From Pseudevernia furfuracea (Eukaryota > Ascomycota > Lecanoromycetes > Lecanorales > Parmeliaceae), in NCBI GenBank assembly GCA_022315425.1, contig JAIUPT010000028.1, positions 62,001 to 126,000 of the forward strand: DNA of 64,000 nt, written 5' to 3'. Of this stretch, positions 9,771 to 20,196 are shown in pieces; positions within the stretch are counted from its first letter, which is position 1; each line of letters begins with the position of its first letter. Both the position numbers and the translations under genes were made by a program. The notes beneath the pieces are model-generated. The model was given only the letters and a program-made list of their open reading frames with translations, was not told the DNA's origin and did no database searches.

Positions 9771-11746
9771 ATGAAGGCACCTATGGCCTTCATCCAGGAG
9801 GTGGCCTTGATGGCTGCGCTCCCGGTCCTCTTCATTTCGCAAACCATCTTTCCCACTATCCTGGCATGCGTGACCAGTCCCCGGTTCTGGGTCACCTTCC
9901 TTTGCTTCATGCTCCCATCTTACATGCTCATCGTCCGTCACTTTCGCTACCAGCGCGTCAACATGATCAAGAAGCGTTATGGCTTCACCGATGACCTCGA
10001 ATCCTACAAAGACATGACGCCCGACAAGTCCCAGGCTGTACTGAAAAACCTCGCCGAATGGGATCACCCCTTCGTCTTCGAGTTTGGTTGGATCTCCAAA
10101 TTCTTCACGGTACGTGCTGACTGCTGAGCTCACGGCTCCTTCCCCCCTCACGCATCATCAGCTTTCGCTTGTCCCTATCTTCCGTGCAAATTTATTTGGA
10201 ATTCCCCGAGATCGTTGCAATCCTTTCTCGCAGTCACCCGCCTTCGCTTGATTTCCCCATTCTCCATTATGCTTGACTCTCACCTTGTATGCTCTTGATT
10301 GATGACGCTCACATGTCCCGAATCGCATCGCGGGTCCGGAGTGTTACCCAAGGAATTACCTTTAGTTCTTCTCTTACCTCTCCGAGCTTCTCCTTCGCGC
10401 TCGCTATTCCCGAAGTCCGTAGGATTTCCGTAGCGAGCTCATGCACATTCCCGGGAATCTCGCCCATGCACTTGCACATCTCATGGCCTTCGAACCAATC
10501 AAAGCTTTGCTGACACCCGACTTTACAGACTGCAACTGCGCCCTGTCTGTCCGAGGTCATCGTCAATTCTGGCCACTTTACGAGCACGGACCCTTTGATC
10601 AGCCACGGTAGACAGCAAGATACGGTTTGTCTCATGACACAGATGCAAATTCAGCCCCTACATTCAAGAGAGCATGCCCTATCCATTGCGCGTATCAATG
10701 AGCATCATAGCTTGTATGGTAGCGTGATTAATAGCGATACCGTTTTATGGCTGTCCTGGTACGTCAACACACCGCTTGACTAAGTGTGGCTACTGACCAG
10801 ATGCCTCGTTGCAGGATGTGGATGCTTGGCCCTGTACAATGGATCAATCTTATCGGCTGGCGTAAGCTTCAGGACTTCGAGGTTCACGCCATGTTCATCT
10901 ATTGGCGCGAGATGTCGGTTATGATGGGCTGCAAATGGGTCCCTAACACATTGACTGAGCTCGAACATTTTCGTCAAGTAGGGCTCTGAATCCTTACACC
11001 CCGTCACCAAAGGGTTGGCTAACCTAATACTCACAGGACTTTGCTGCCAAGAAGCAAAAGGTCAGCCACTGGAATGTCACATTCTCCGATGCTATGTTGG
11101 ACGCTATCTTGTTCTCAATTCCCGGTTTCCTCAAGCCTGCTGGTCGGAAATGCCTTGTCGCTGTCCTTGACGAAGATGTACGTCGTTGCAATGGGTGAGT
11201 CTTCGCCTCGATCTGGTCCAGTTGAAAGCGATCTGATTCTTCTACAGCTACGAGGACGAGTTCTCTCCTCGTCTCCGAAGCATCCTCTTCTTTGTCCTGA
11301 AGGCCTGGGGCTTGTTCCAGCGTTACTTTTGCCTGCCTCGTATGTCCCCTCGCGTCCTGACAGCAACCTCCAACCCCAACGGTACCGTCAACTTCCCAGA
11401 ATACACATACCCAGCGACGCCCTACTACGTCAAGCAGACTCTCATGAACCAATATGGTCCCTTTGCCATTCTCAATCGCCTCCGTGGCTTGCCCATCCCT
11501 GCTCCTCGGTTCGGTAGCAACGGCGTCAAATGGGAGACCTTGGGTGCCAAGCAGGCAAACATTGACCGTCAACTTGTTGCCGAAACTCGTGTCTTGCTCA
11601 AGTATCCGGAGCTCATGGACAAGCCTTGGGGTTTCCGTCCTAATATCAACTTCCAATACAAGTCTATCGCAGTCAATCAGCACATGGGTCCCGGCTACGG
11701 CTCCCACTTGAACGCCTACAAGCCTGATGCGCTCGTACGCTTGTGA
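9771..11746 (+). CDS. mpaB-like oxygenase (DUF2236 family), membrane-anchored
   Basis: Member of the DUF2236 family that includes the ER-bound oxygenase MpaB of mycophenolic acid synthesis and rubber oxygenases, which bind haem b. Five exons: 9771-10109, 10529-10758, 10815-10977, 11037-11194, 11248-11746, 462 residues. The N-terminus has hydrophobic helices (VALMAALPVLFISQTIF and FWVTFLCFMLPSYMLIV), fitting ER-membrane anchoring. The core shows GRQQDTVCLM, HALSIARINEHHSLY, GPVQWINLIGWRKL and HAMFIYWREMSVMMG, positions that match the family pattern DTxxLI...RAxLAIARMNxLHxRY...WINxxEWRxL. The first intron is 419 nt, long for this genome. An in-frame ATG at 9711 exists, but I prefer 9771, just before the hydrophobic helix. 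Substrate is unknown; no polyketide synthase is nearby. Confidence 0.82.
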
Positions 11747-14700
11747 AGCTTCTCAGACAAAGCCATTCTGAGCCTCACCAGCATTCATAGCATACCCGAC
11801 CATACCTCAGCTCAGTCACAGTCCAACTTTACAATACTTCTTTTTCTTCTTGCACTAGAGCAACCTCGCGTCATTGGATCATCAGATCACCGAGGGTCCT
11901 CATCTTGGTCGACTCCTCACTTCACACCACATTCGGAGTCGGACATGCTCTTTACACTGTAACAATACATTGTTCATCGATGCAGTTCTACTCAAGATCC
12001 ATAGCACATCTTACTTACAGAATCTTCCCTGCACATTGAACCGGAATCCGAGGAAAGCATCAACTCGTCGGAAGTGGCAGTATCAGTCATGACCCATACT
12101 CGACTAGCTGTCTCCCTGTTTTCCAGCTTCAACAACATCTCGACAATCCCGCTCGAACATCACACCGGTCTTGTGGCAGGCAAAGATGGAGGAAAGGCGC
12201 TTATGCTTTGAGCGAGATGTGTAGCTAGCTTCGGGCACCCGCCACTGTGATTTTTCACGGAATTTTTTTCAGATGATGCACCAGAGCAGTCTTCATAGGC
12301 AACAAATTATCTATGATTCTTTACATACTTGGTCCAAATGTGGTAATCTGTCGTGCCTTTGAGGAACCAACGTGCAGAGAGTGAATCTATGGAAGTCTAA
12401 TAGTACAGACTGCCGTACTTTGGTAATTTCCTTCATTGGCAAGCCACGATCTGGGGCCAATTGCACGACTGATATACCTCCGCTACGCAAAGCTCGGCCT
12501 CTTCCTCCATCACGCTCACCCAACGTACTCACTCCCGGAAGTCGCGGATGGCAGTGCTCACTGGCTGTTGAAACGAGGAGCGAGGACTCCATGCTTCACA
12601 TACGTGATAACAGCCCGAAGGGTAGGAACCAACCAACCTACCCTGGACCTATTATTGCACGCTTCGGCTTCTACATTACGGCAGCCGTAAAAGATCGGAC
12701 GAACTAACTACAGCAATAGAAAGCCAGACTACGTGGCAAAGTAAAGTAGAGGGTGTGGATTCTCGACCTTTTGATTCGCTCAACGGCTGACAGGCCAGTG
12801 CAGCAGGTGTTCTAATGACCTTTTGGGTGCTTTGGGCGGAAAGCAGGCAGGCTCGAGACTACCACAGATACATAGGAGACACCCCTGAGATGATGCAACG
12901 CTGCCGTCCTCTCGCTCACGATGCGGCCCCCCCCCACAATGGCTAGCCAGGAAGCGTTGGTGGCGTCGAGGGAACCACGAGGGGCATCTCTTTTTTGGCC
13001 CGGAGATGGTTTCATCGATCGAGTCCTGGAAACCCACGCGCGCCGAAGCTGGATTCCTGGAGGCTGCTTTACAACAACCGGAAGGATGGAGCGTGCGTGG
13101 ACAGGTTCTTGGTGCAAGCCTCGCGTTCGTCCGCGGTTGTTTCAATTCCTTCGGGGAGACCGAGATGTCCCTGATACAGACTGCTGGCCTACCTTGAGGT
13201 AATCAAGGTAGGACTAGCGTCCCCAACTTTGCTCAAATACGGTACCTCTGGAGTCCGGTCCGTCACACAAAAAATTCATCACTACTCTTCGACACAATCG
13301 TCGCCATGAAGCCATGATCATAGGTGCAAATCAGCTACTTTATCAAACTCTTGCGTCCGACCGCAACACACACAACATCACTACTCATCCTAGTCTGCCT
13401 CAGACGTTTTCGGATTACGACCCAACCGGATCCAAAAGCTTCGCAACATGCCCTCGTCTCCTCCAATACAAGGTGGATGTGAAGTATTCTCGCATGAACA
13501 AAAGCTAGAGGATGTCTCGGCCATCAATCGAGATAGATCAGTGAATACTCCACCAGACAGCAAGCTTCGAGCAGAGCTAAAGAGAAGATACGACCGAGAA
13601 AAAGAAGAAACTTGTGGAGCGGGAATAAAACGGTATTGGAAGAGCGATAGCCAGATGTCCAAAGCCGTGGATCTAATGCCGGTGATTCACCATCATCGAA
13701 GTCTCGAGTCGCTCTGTAACAAGCCAACGATGCTATATTGGGAATTCTCCGCTCTGAATCTAGACACCGGTACATGCCTAGAGATAGATAGTCTTTGCCT
13801 GCATATACAAATGTTGGTTTCGTTATCACGACAACAATCCTGACATCGGCTTCGGCAAATTTCTTGCATATCCCTTTCAGATCACTCAGACTGGGCCTCA
13901 GACGGTATCAAAGATTTTGAAGAGACCCGCACATCTCTGTGACCAAGCCGCTTCGCGATTGAAATCCATAAAGAGTGGCGATGCGGAAAGCTGTCCAATC
14001 CAGTGGAGTCGTTGGCAGCGCTTTCAATTGCTTCCTCTCTGTCGAGCAATCATTGTTCTTCTTGGTGAGTTTCCGCCAAGTCCTATACGCAAGATGGATG
14101 GAACTGTTTCATTGGATGATGAGGTGCAGCGACAAACTGCGGTGTTGGTTTTGACAGGTTATAATCAAGGGCTGGGGATTAGCTGGTGGCATAGAATGGA
14201 CATCACATCTATCGCATTCTTAGTTTCAGCCAGGATTTGAAGTTGTCCATATCCCTTTCCTTGTAATCGGGATGTCTACGCTAAGGGCGCCATATATGGA
14301 TTATTATTTGCCCCATTACCGGGGTTTACTGCGGTCGAAGATGTTGTTTATCGATAGATCCCCTTCGCTGTGGGAAGTGCTTCGTTATTGAAGTGGAGAG
14401 CGGGACGCAAGTCAAAACCGGAGCCCACGACATCTGTCCCGAGCAGCGATTGAAGTCAGAGATGAGCACACGGGATCATCCTCACAACCAATCCCCGCGC
14501 CTTGATTTCCTTCCAGCCCAGCTTCTCAAACATCTCGCGTAACCTACAACTGAATCCATACTCATTGATGGGCCTCTCACCCTGCACATACTCAGCCCCT
14601 TTTCCCCTCCTGACCCTCACTTCAATAGAAGGCGACCCATCATCGCCCGCCTCGTCTTCCACCTCGGAATCGTCGTAATCACGGTCTCGGTTTTATACGT

Positions 14701-15702
14701 TTTACCCGCTTGGGACGGGGTTGAAAGACCCGGCGTGAACTGATATTGCAAGGTGGGCGAAGAAAGAGAAGTTTGTGGCGAAGAGCGCGACGACGCTTCA
14801 GGCACTACGGTGGTGGGTTGCGACGATCAATTATGGTGGCCATACCTCTGTAGGCTTGTTGATGCTGCTAGAAAAGGGTTGAAGAAGCGATATCGAAGGA
14901 TAACGGCAGAGAGGAAACTAAAAGGCCGAGAGTCAGGCGAAGCGCAAAAGATCAAATCTTTGGCGAGAGGAGGTGGAGTAGAGCTCCAGCTTCAGCATTA
15001 ATAACAACTGCTTAGAAAGGATCATTCAAACAAGAGTGACTACAGCGCGGAGGCCAGGTTCAGTCAAAACCAAAAGCAGCAGCTCGCCATAAAGTAGAAG
15101 TCTATCGTCAGCAGGTTTTGTCGTACTGTCTACTCTCGTCCGCCGTAGCACTAGAGTATGGCACGGCTAGTCGGCACGTGGTTGGCTACACTATCCCCGC
15201 AATTCGGCAGAAGTTTGGGACTATAGCCCCGCACATTCTTGCCTGTTAAGCCTAGAAAGCAAGCCTTTCATTCACGTCCACTTCAATATCCGTTTGCGGG
15301 GCAGGACAATGCAGACACGTTTACAACTGCTCCGAATATTACTCATCTACCCTTAGAGTACGATGAAGATAGACCCTTCAAAATTGAGTTGAACAAGACC
15401 CTCCTTCCTGTCGACTCTGGATGGAAGTGGCCCGTCTTGTGCATTCTTTTGCCCTGATCGACTTCGGTGCAGCGGGTGCATGGCTCCACCAATTGACATC
15501 GACCAGAACTCTCTAGTCTCTACCCCTCGCCCCCCCTCCAATGTCAATGTGGGGTTGACGTTGGAATGGGTCTTCATAAAGAGATGCCTCCGCAGCTCCT
15601 TCGGACCTATTCATCATTCAAGCACACTAAAACTTGAAGTACCTCAACCAACGAATCATATCGCCAGATATCATCTCATCCCAACGACCTTAAATCTCTA
15701 AA
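11747..15702. other. Gene-poor region, about 4 kb
   Basis: Several open frames of 60-130 codons occur (12372-12707, 13448-13843, 13917-14240 plus; 12780-13145 minus), but none shows a domain I recognise or a clean splice model. The frames at 13448-14240 look protein-like in composition and could be remnants of a lost gene. A weak minus-strand frame at 14456-14662 is listed separately. No repeats were obvious. Confidence 0.4.
14456..14662 (-). CDS. Possible C-terminal part of an unknown protein (uncertain)
   Basis: This minus-strand frame has an acidic start (EDEAGDDGSPSIEV) followed by a basic, well-mixed segment ending PINEYGFSCRLREMFEKLGW and KARGLVVRM. Its composition is more protein-like than neighbouring frames. 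A second frame at 14805-14617 overlaps it with a different reading (Ser/Pro-rich, LSSPTLQYQFTPGL). I could not find a phase-correct intron joining the two. I do not recognise a family. Confidence 0.22.
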   Translation of the reverse strand: MEDEAGDDGSPSIEVRVRRGKGAEYVQGERPINEYGFSCRLREMFEKLGWKEIKARGLVVRMIPCAHL

Positions 15703-16865
15703 ATGTCTCACGATATCCCAGAGAAGCAATGGGCTCAGGTCATTGAGAAGACTGGAGGACCCGTTGACTACAAGCAGATTCCAGGTGAGGCTTGATACTA
15801 CACCAACTTGACCACAAGGCTAACAGCATCCCAGTCCAGAAGCCAGGCCCTGATGAAGTCCTAGTCAACATCAAATACTCCGGGGTTTGTCACACTGATC
15901 TACATGCCGTCAACGGTGACTGGCCATTACCAACAAAGCTCCCGCTAGTTGGAGGTCATGAAGGTGCTGGTGTCATCGTAGCAAAGGGTGAGTTGGTTCA
16001 GGACGTTGAAGTCGGGGACCACGCCGGTGTCAAGGTAAAACCCACACGCTGTAGAATATCCAACCTCGAAGCTAACATGCACCCACAGTGGTTGAACGGC
16101 TCATGCTTGGCCTGTGACTTTTGCCAAACCGGAGACGAACCTCTCTGCGCCAAAGCCCTTCTCTCCGGATACACAGTCGACGGAACCTTCCAACAATACG
16201 CCATCGCCAAGGCTGCACACGTTGCACGGATACCCAAAGATGTTCCCCTCGATGCCATCGCTCCTATTCTCTGCGCTGGTATCACTGTCTACAAGGGATT
16301 GAAGGAGTCAAATGCTCGTCCCGGGCAGACGGTGGCCATTGTTGGCGCCGGAGGAGGCCTAGGTTCTCTCGCCTGCCAGTATGCCAAGGCTATGGGTCTC
16401 CAGGTCATCGGTATCGACACTGGTGATGAGAAGGAGGCGATGGTCAAGAAGCTCGGCGCCCATTCCTTCGTCGACTTTGCCAAATCTTCAAACGTTGTCA
16501 AAGATGTGCAAGCCGCTACCGAGGACGGCCTTGGGCCCCACGCAGTCATCTTGGTGGCTGTCAACGAGAAGCCATTCCAGCAAGCCACTGAATACCTCCG
16601 ACCTCGCGGGACCGTCATTGCCATCGGTCTACCAGCTGGTGCATATCTTCGCGCACCAGTCTTTGAGACTGTTATTGGTGTGAAGACGATCAAGGGATCC
16701 TACGTTGGAAACCGCAAGGATACCAGCGAGGCCATTGACTTCTTCCGCCGTGGTCTCATCAATGCACCATTTAAGGTTATTGGCATGAGCGAGCTTCAGA
16801 AGGTTTACGACATGATGCACGAGGGCAAGATTGCCGGCCGCTACGTCGTTGATACCAGCAAGTAA
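15703..16865 (+). CDS. Zinc-dependent alcohol dehydrogenase (class Adh1)
   Basis: Cytosolic NAD(H)-dependent alcohol dehydrogenase of the yeast Adh1 type, interconverting acetaldehyde and ethanol or related substrates. Exons 15703-15784, 15835-16034 and 16089-16865 give 352 residues, the family length. Catalytic zinc ligands are C46 (GVCHTDLH) and H69 with E70 (GGHEGAG), plus the Cys in ILCAGITVYKG. The structural zinc site is C100, C103, C106, C114 in CLACDFCQTGDEPLC. The nucleotide-binding loop is VGAGGGLGSLACQYAK, and the Asp in VIGIDTGDEK favours NAD over NADP. It has two 50-54-nt introns. It stands alone between long intergenic regions, so no pathway partner is suggested. Confidence 0.94.
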
Positions 16866-17786
16866 AGAATAGCAGCTATTTGAGTTCGGTGTTGGCAATC
16901 TGTGAGAGCAGAACGGGAGAATGTCTCCATTGATGCCAGGTTCTTCCGGCGATGTTTTTAGTATTGTCGGTATCTTCTCTTCAATGTAGATGTATAAAAT
17001 CGAAGCTAAGCCATTTGATCAAAAATAAATCATCGTTGGTTAAATGTGACGATTGTCATCCTTCCAGAGCTCTATCTGCAAGCTTCGTCGACATCGAATT
17101 CCGCACCACATCGCTAGATTTTGGGAAAGAGACGTAGAAACCCACCCAATGGAGAGTTCACCTGCGAAGTGGAGCAGCATGGTCGCCGCGGAGCTCCATC
17201 CGCGGCGACGACGAAAGATCCTGGCTACGCAAGCCCGGCACCATCTTGACATTCAGTAGCTACCTACGACTTCCGGTCCCAAAAATGAACGAGGGAAACC
17301 GATGCCTCTCCATGACAGAACGGCTGTCCTGGAAGCACACCAAATGTCACTCAAGTAGATGCGCTAGGGTCAAGAGCTACAAAGTACCGCCTCGCCATGA
17401 TTCTACTTACCATCCATCCAAGGGACTCGGCTCTCCAGTCGTATAACGACTATCCGAGACCACGTTGGCGATAAGTAATAGCTCTTGACAACCAACACCC
17501 ACACTCTTACAACACTGCCCAAGTCTCGAGCACAGTACACACCGTACTTTTCCCCAAAATCCCCCCCCCCCCTCCCCCGAAGACATTCAAGCATTAACAC
17601 CTCGCAGCACCACAATCTCGACAACGACCCGCATGGGAAAAAGGGCGTCGCTGTTGACTTTGACCCTCGCCCTGCCTCCTACACCTGCAGCGATGTCGTC
17701 AAAGGCAGCGTCGGACCCCCTCTCCCCCAACCACATACATCCGTTAAGCTCACCGGGCGTCTCCATGAGCAAAAATGGGTCCACGG

Positions 17787-17823
<37 letters not shown>

Positions 17824-18679
17824 TGCACACGCACCAGCCCAACTCACCGCCCCGAAGGCGTCCTCTTTCAGGTTTACGCGGGGAAAATTCGCTGCTGCGT
17901 CGTTGGCGCCGCCGACTTGCCCATTCCCGATTGCGCGCCTAAGCTGCACGGGCTCCGGCGGAGGCATTCATTCGCTAGAGGCCCGCTCCGAATATGCATC
18001 TGGGACAGCCGCTGCTGCGGAGCTGGAGTGGCGTGGGTCGAGGGTTTTGGAGGAAGGCGGCAGGGGTTGGATCTCTGTGGAACGACATATATGTGTAACG
18101 AGTGAGGCTGCACACGTTGGCGGGGACGTGGCTGTGGGTTGGGGAACGGAATGGTGAGGTTATGGCTGCGTTTTGGGGAAGTTTTGTTTGGGGGGGGGGG
18201 GGGGAGATGGAGGAGTGGTATGCCGTTCTTTTGTCAAATTGTGATGCGGGGTGCCACGACCACGCTGTTAGTCTTGTGTGCCAAGGGCATGTTTACTCCT
18301 ACTGTGCATTTTAAAATGAAAGGCGGGTGAATGAATGGTCAAGGACGGAGAAAGGGACGCAGACCTCTGCCACTGCGAGACAATCGTGATATCACACAAA
18401 TCGCAAAAGGGGATCGTGAATAATGAGAGCGTTGAAAGGGAACACAGTAGGCCGCATGACCATACTACACGTCTGAGAGACCACCAGGACGTGGAAACGG
18501 AACAGCGCTCCTCACAAGCACATTCACAAGCATTCGCAAGAGGATTGATTCAAGCTGTTCCCTTTGGATGAATATTTCGAGCGAAAACACCCAGCCTCGC
18601 TCAATCAATCACCGCTCATCAATCCTCATGTTTCAAACCCCCCACCACCACCAGTACCTTCCCCCCCTCCCCCATCTCC
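16866..18679. other. Intergenic region with simple repeats
   Basis: 1.8 kb with no recognised gene. It contains a C run near 17565-17578, a CA microsatellite (17790-17826) and a 15-nt G run (18190-18204). The frames at 17485-18157 cross the CA repeat (His-Thr repeats) and are artefacts. It separates the ADH gene from the 3' end of eL43. Confidence 0.5.
17790..17826. repeat. CA dinucleotide microsatellite
   Basis: An uninterrupted run of CA units is followed by GCATGCACACG. It lies in noncoding DNA and is likely length-polymorphic between strains. Confidence 0.95.
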
Positions 18680-19290
18680 TCAGACATCCCTAGCCTCCCT
18701 CAACCGCCGAATCGTACTCCGCGCCGTCGCCGCCGCCGGAGTCCTGCACGCAACCCATACCCATCAGCCATCCAATGATGAATATATGTCCAAGCTCTCC
18801 CAACCACTTCGATCGAAAGCCCATCCAACCAGGCAGCAGTGAAGGGAGTGGGAGCAACTTACGAAACGGCCCACGCGCCGCCCGCGACGGTCTTCTTGCA
18901 GCTCTTGCAGCTCCAGATGCCGATGCTGTGTCTCTTGACGGTCGTCTTGCCGCAGAAGGTGCAGGTGTAGCGGGCGTGTTGGGAGATTTCCATCTTCTTG
19001 ACCTGTTTGCGGAGGGAGGCGCCGTATCTGTTGGAGTCACGTTTTAGTCGGAGTTGAGGAGGAGGAGGAAGAAGGAGGGGGAGGGGGAGGTTCGTGAGAT
19101 GGTTCTCTGAGTAGGGATGGAGTGGGAAGGGGAGGAGGGGGGGGGGGTGGGGAGAGAGGATGTAGAGACCTGGTGCCGTATTTTCCCGTGACGCCGACCT
19201 CTGTGAGCTGGATTAGCGATTGACAACGGAAGATGATGGTAGGGAAGGAAGGGAAAGGCGTGATGGCTTACTCTTCGTGCGCTTCGTCAT
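18680..19290 (-). CDS. RPL43: 60S ribosomal protein eL43 (L37Ae family)
   Basis: Zinc-ribbon protein of the cytosolic large ribosomal subunit. Four exons on the minus strand: 19290-19272 (19 nt), 19200-19170 (31 nt), 19027-18863, 18743-18680, giving 92 residues, the universal length. It begins MTKRTKKVGVTGKYGTRYGA. The four-cysteine ribbon is CTFC...CKSC (YTCTFCGKTTVKRHSIGIW, then SCKSCKKTVAGG). It ends TPAAATARSTIRRLREARDV, as in yeast L43. The second donor is GTCTCT, weaker than the rest but needed for the frame. It is head-to-head with mitochondrial uS19m, 225 bp apart. Very secure. Confidence 0.97.
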
Positions 19291-19515
19291 GGTTGCGAAG
19301 TTGTACGGGTGGATTAAGAGGGTGTGGTAGTTTGACGGACTGTTGTCGATGCTCTTCGACTGTGCAAAAGAATGTCGTGGTAACTCGCCAAAACTGCCTG
19401 ATGAAGCTTAGCGTACATAAAAAAGGCGCTAAGATATTGCTTGGCATAAACTCGCTCGAGGAGCGCCTCGGAGCAAGAGACGGCCAATTCAAGAGCTTCC
19501 AGAGCACGCACGGCC
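19291..19515. promoter_or_regulatory. 225-bp bidirectional promoter between cytosolic eL43 and mitochondrial uS19m
   Basis: Both start codons face outward from this short gap, so the two genes share their control region. On the minus strand the sequence CCACCCGTACAAC just before the eL43 ATG resembles the yeast Rap1 consensus (ACACCCRYACAYM). That position is inside the 5' UTR, and in filamentous fungi other factors often drive ribosomal genes, so this is only suggestive. Confidence 0.65.
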
Positions 19516-20196
19516 ATGAAGCCCACGAAAGCGCTCCTGGCGCGATCTGTATGGAAAGGTATCACCATCCCTTCCCTCCCTCTCCATAACCGCAAAAAGC
19601 TTCAAGCTAACATCTATCCTTCCTACAGGTCCCAACATCGTCCCGTAAGTCTCGTCTCCAAACCCACACGGCCATTGCCCCCCTTCCCATCCTCCCTACA
19701 CCCCCACATACCTCCTAATCGCTACCAACGACAACCCTCCAATCGAAAACCCCTCCAGCAATCACTCGCAGACCCTAATACTCACCATCCTTTCCGCATA
19801 GCCTCCCCATCATCCGCCCCAAACCAGGCGAGCGGACCCCCCCGATAAAAACGCAAGCGCGCGCCGCGACGATCCTGCCCAATTTCGTCGGGCTCAAGTT
19901 CCAGGTGCATAATGGGAAGGTGTACCACGATGTGACGATCACGGAGGAGATGGTGGGGCACAAGCTTGGCGAGTTTTCTCCGTGAGTGGGGGTTTTTCTG
20001 TTTGGGGTTCGAGGGCGAGAGTAAGAGAGGGGAGGAGAGGGGGGGAGAGAGGAGTCAGAGAGGAGTCAGTGGAATAGGAGGAGAGGGGGGGAGAGAGGAG
20101 TCAGAGAGGAGTCAGTGGAATAGGAGGGCTGATCGGATTGGTGTGACATACAGGACGAGGCAGCCGTTCCGGTATACGCAGACGAAGAATAAGTGA
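19516..20196 (+). CDS. RSM19: Mitochondrial small-subunit ribosomal protein uS19m (Rsm19)
   Basis: Component of the mitochondrial 37S ribosomal subunit. Exons 19516-19558, 19629-19644 (a 16-nt microexon), 19802-19981 and 20154-20196 join in phase to 93 residues, the normal size of S19. It starts MKPTKALLARSVWKGPNIVP. The S19 core shows TQARAATILPNFVG, FQVHNGKVYHDVTITEEMVG and HKLGEFSPTRQPF, which match bacterial S19 blocks (VHNGKxxxPVxITxxMVGHKLGEFAPTR). The last intron carries a perfect 46-bp tandem duplication. It is divergently transcribed from eL43. Confidence 0.95.
20031..20122. repeat. Perfect 46-bp tandem duplication in a uS19m intron
   Basis: 20031-20076 and 20077-20122 are identical by eye (GGAGGAGAGGGGGGG, then AGAGAGGAGTCAG and so on). 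The unit also contains two internal copies of GAGAGGAGTCAG. The array ends 31 bp before the 3' splice site. Confidence 0.9.

Noticed and set aside
9585..10151. 188-codon minus-strand frame
   Set aside because: Antisense to exon 1 of the mpaB-like gene; charged shadow sequence with no recognisable domain.
11024..11707. 227-codon open frame on the minus strand
   Set aside because: It lies exactly opposite the exons of the mpaB-like gene and has no domain; a shadow of coding bias.
17485..18157. Two plus-strand frames of 174-206 codons
   Set aside because: Both run through the CA microsatellite (His-Thr repeats) and C-runs; low-complexity artefact.
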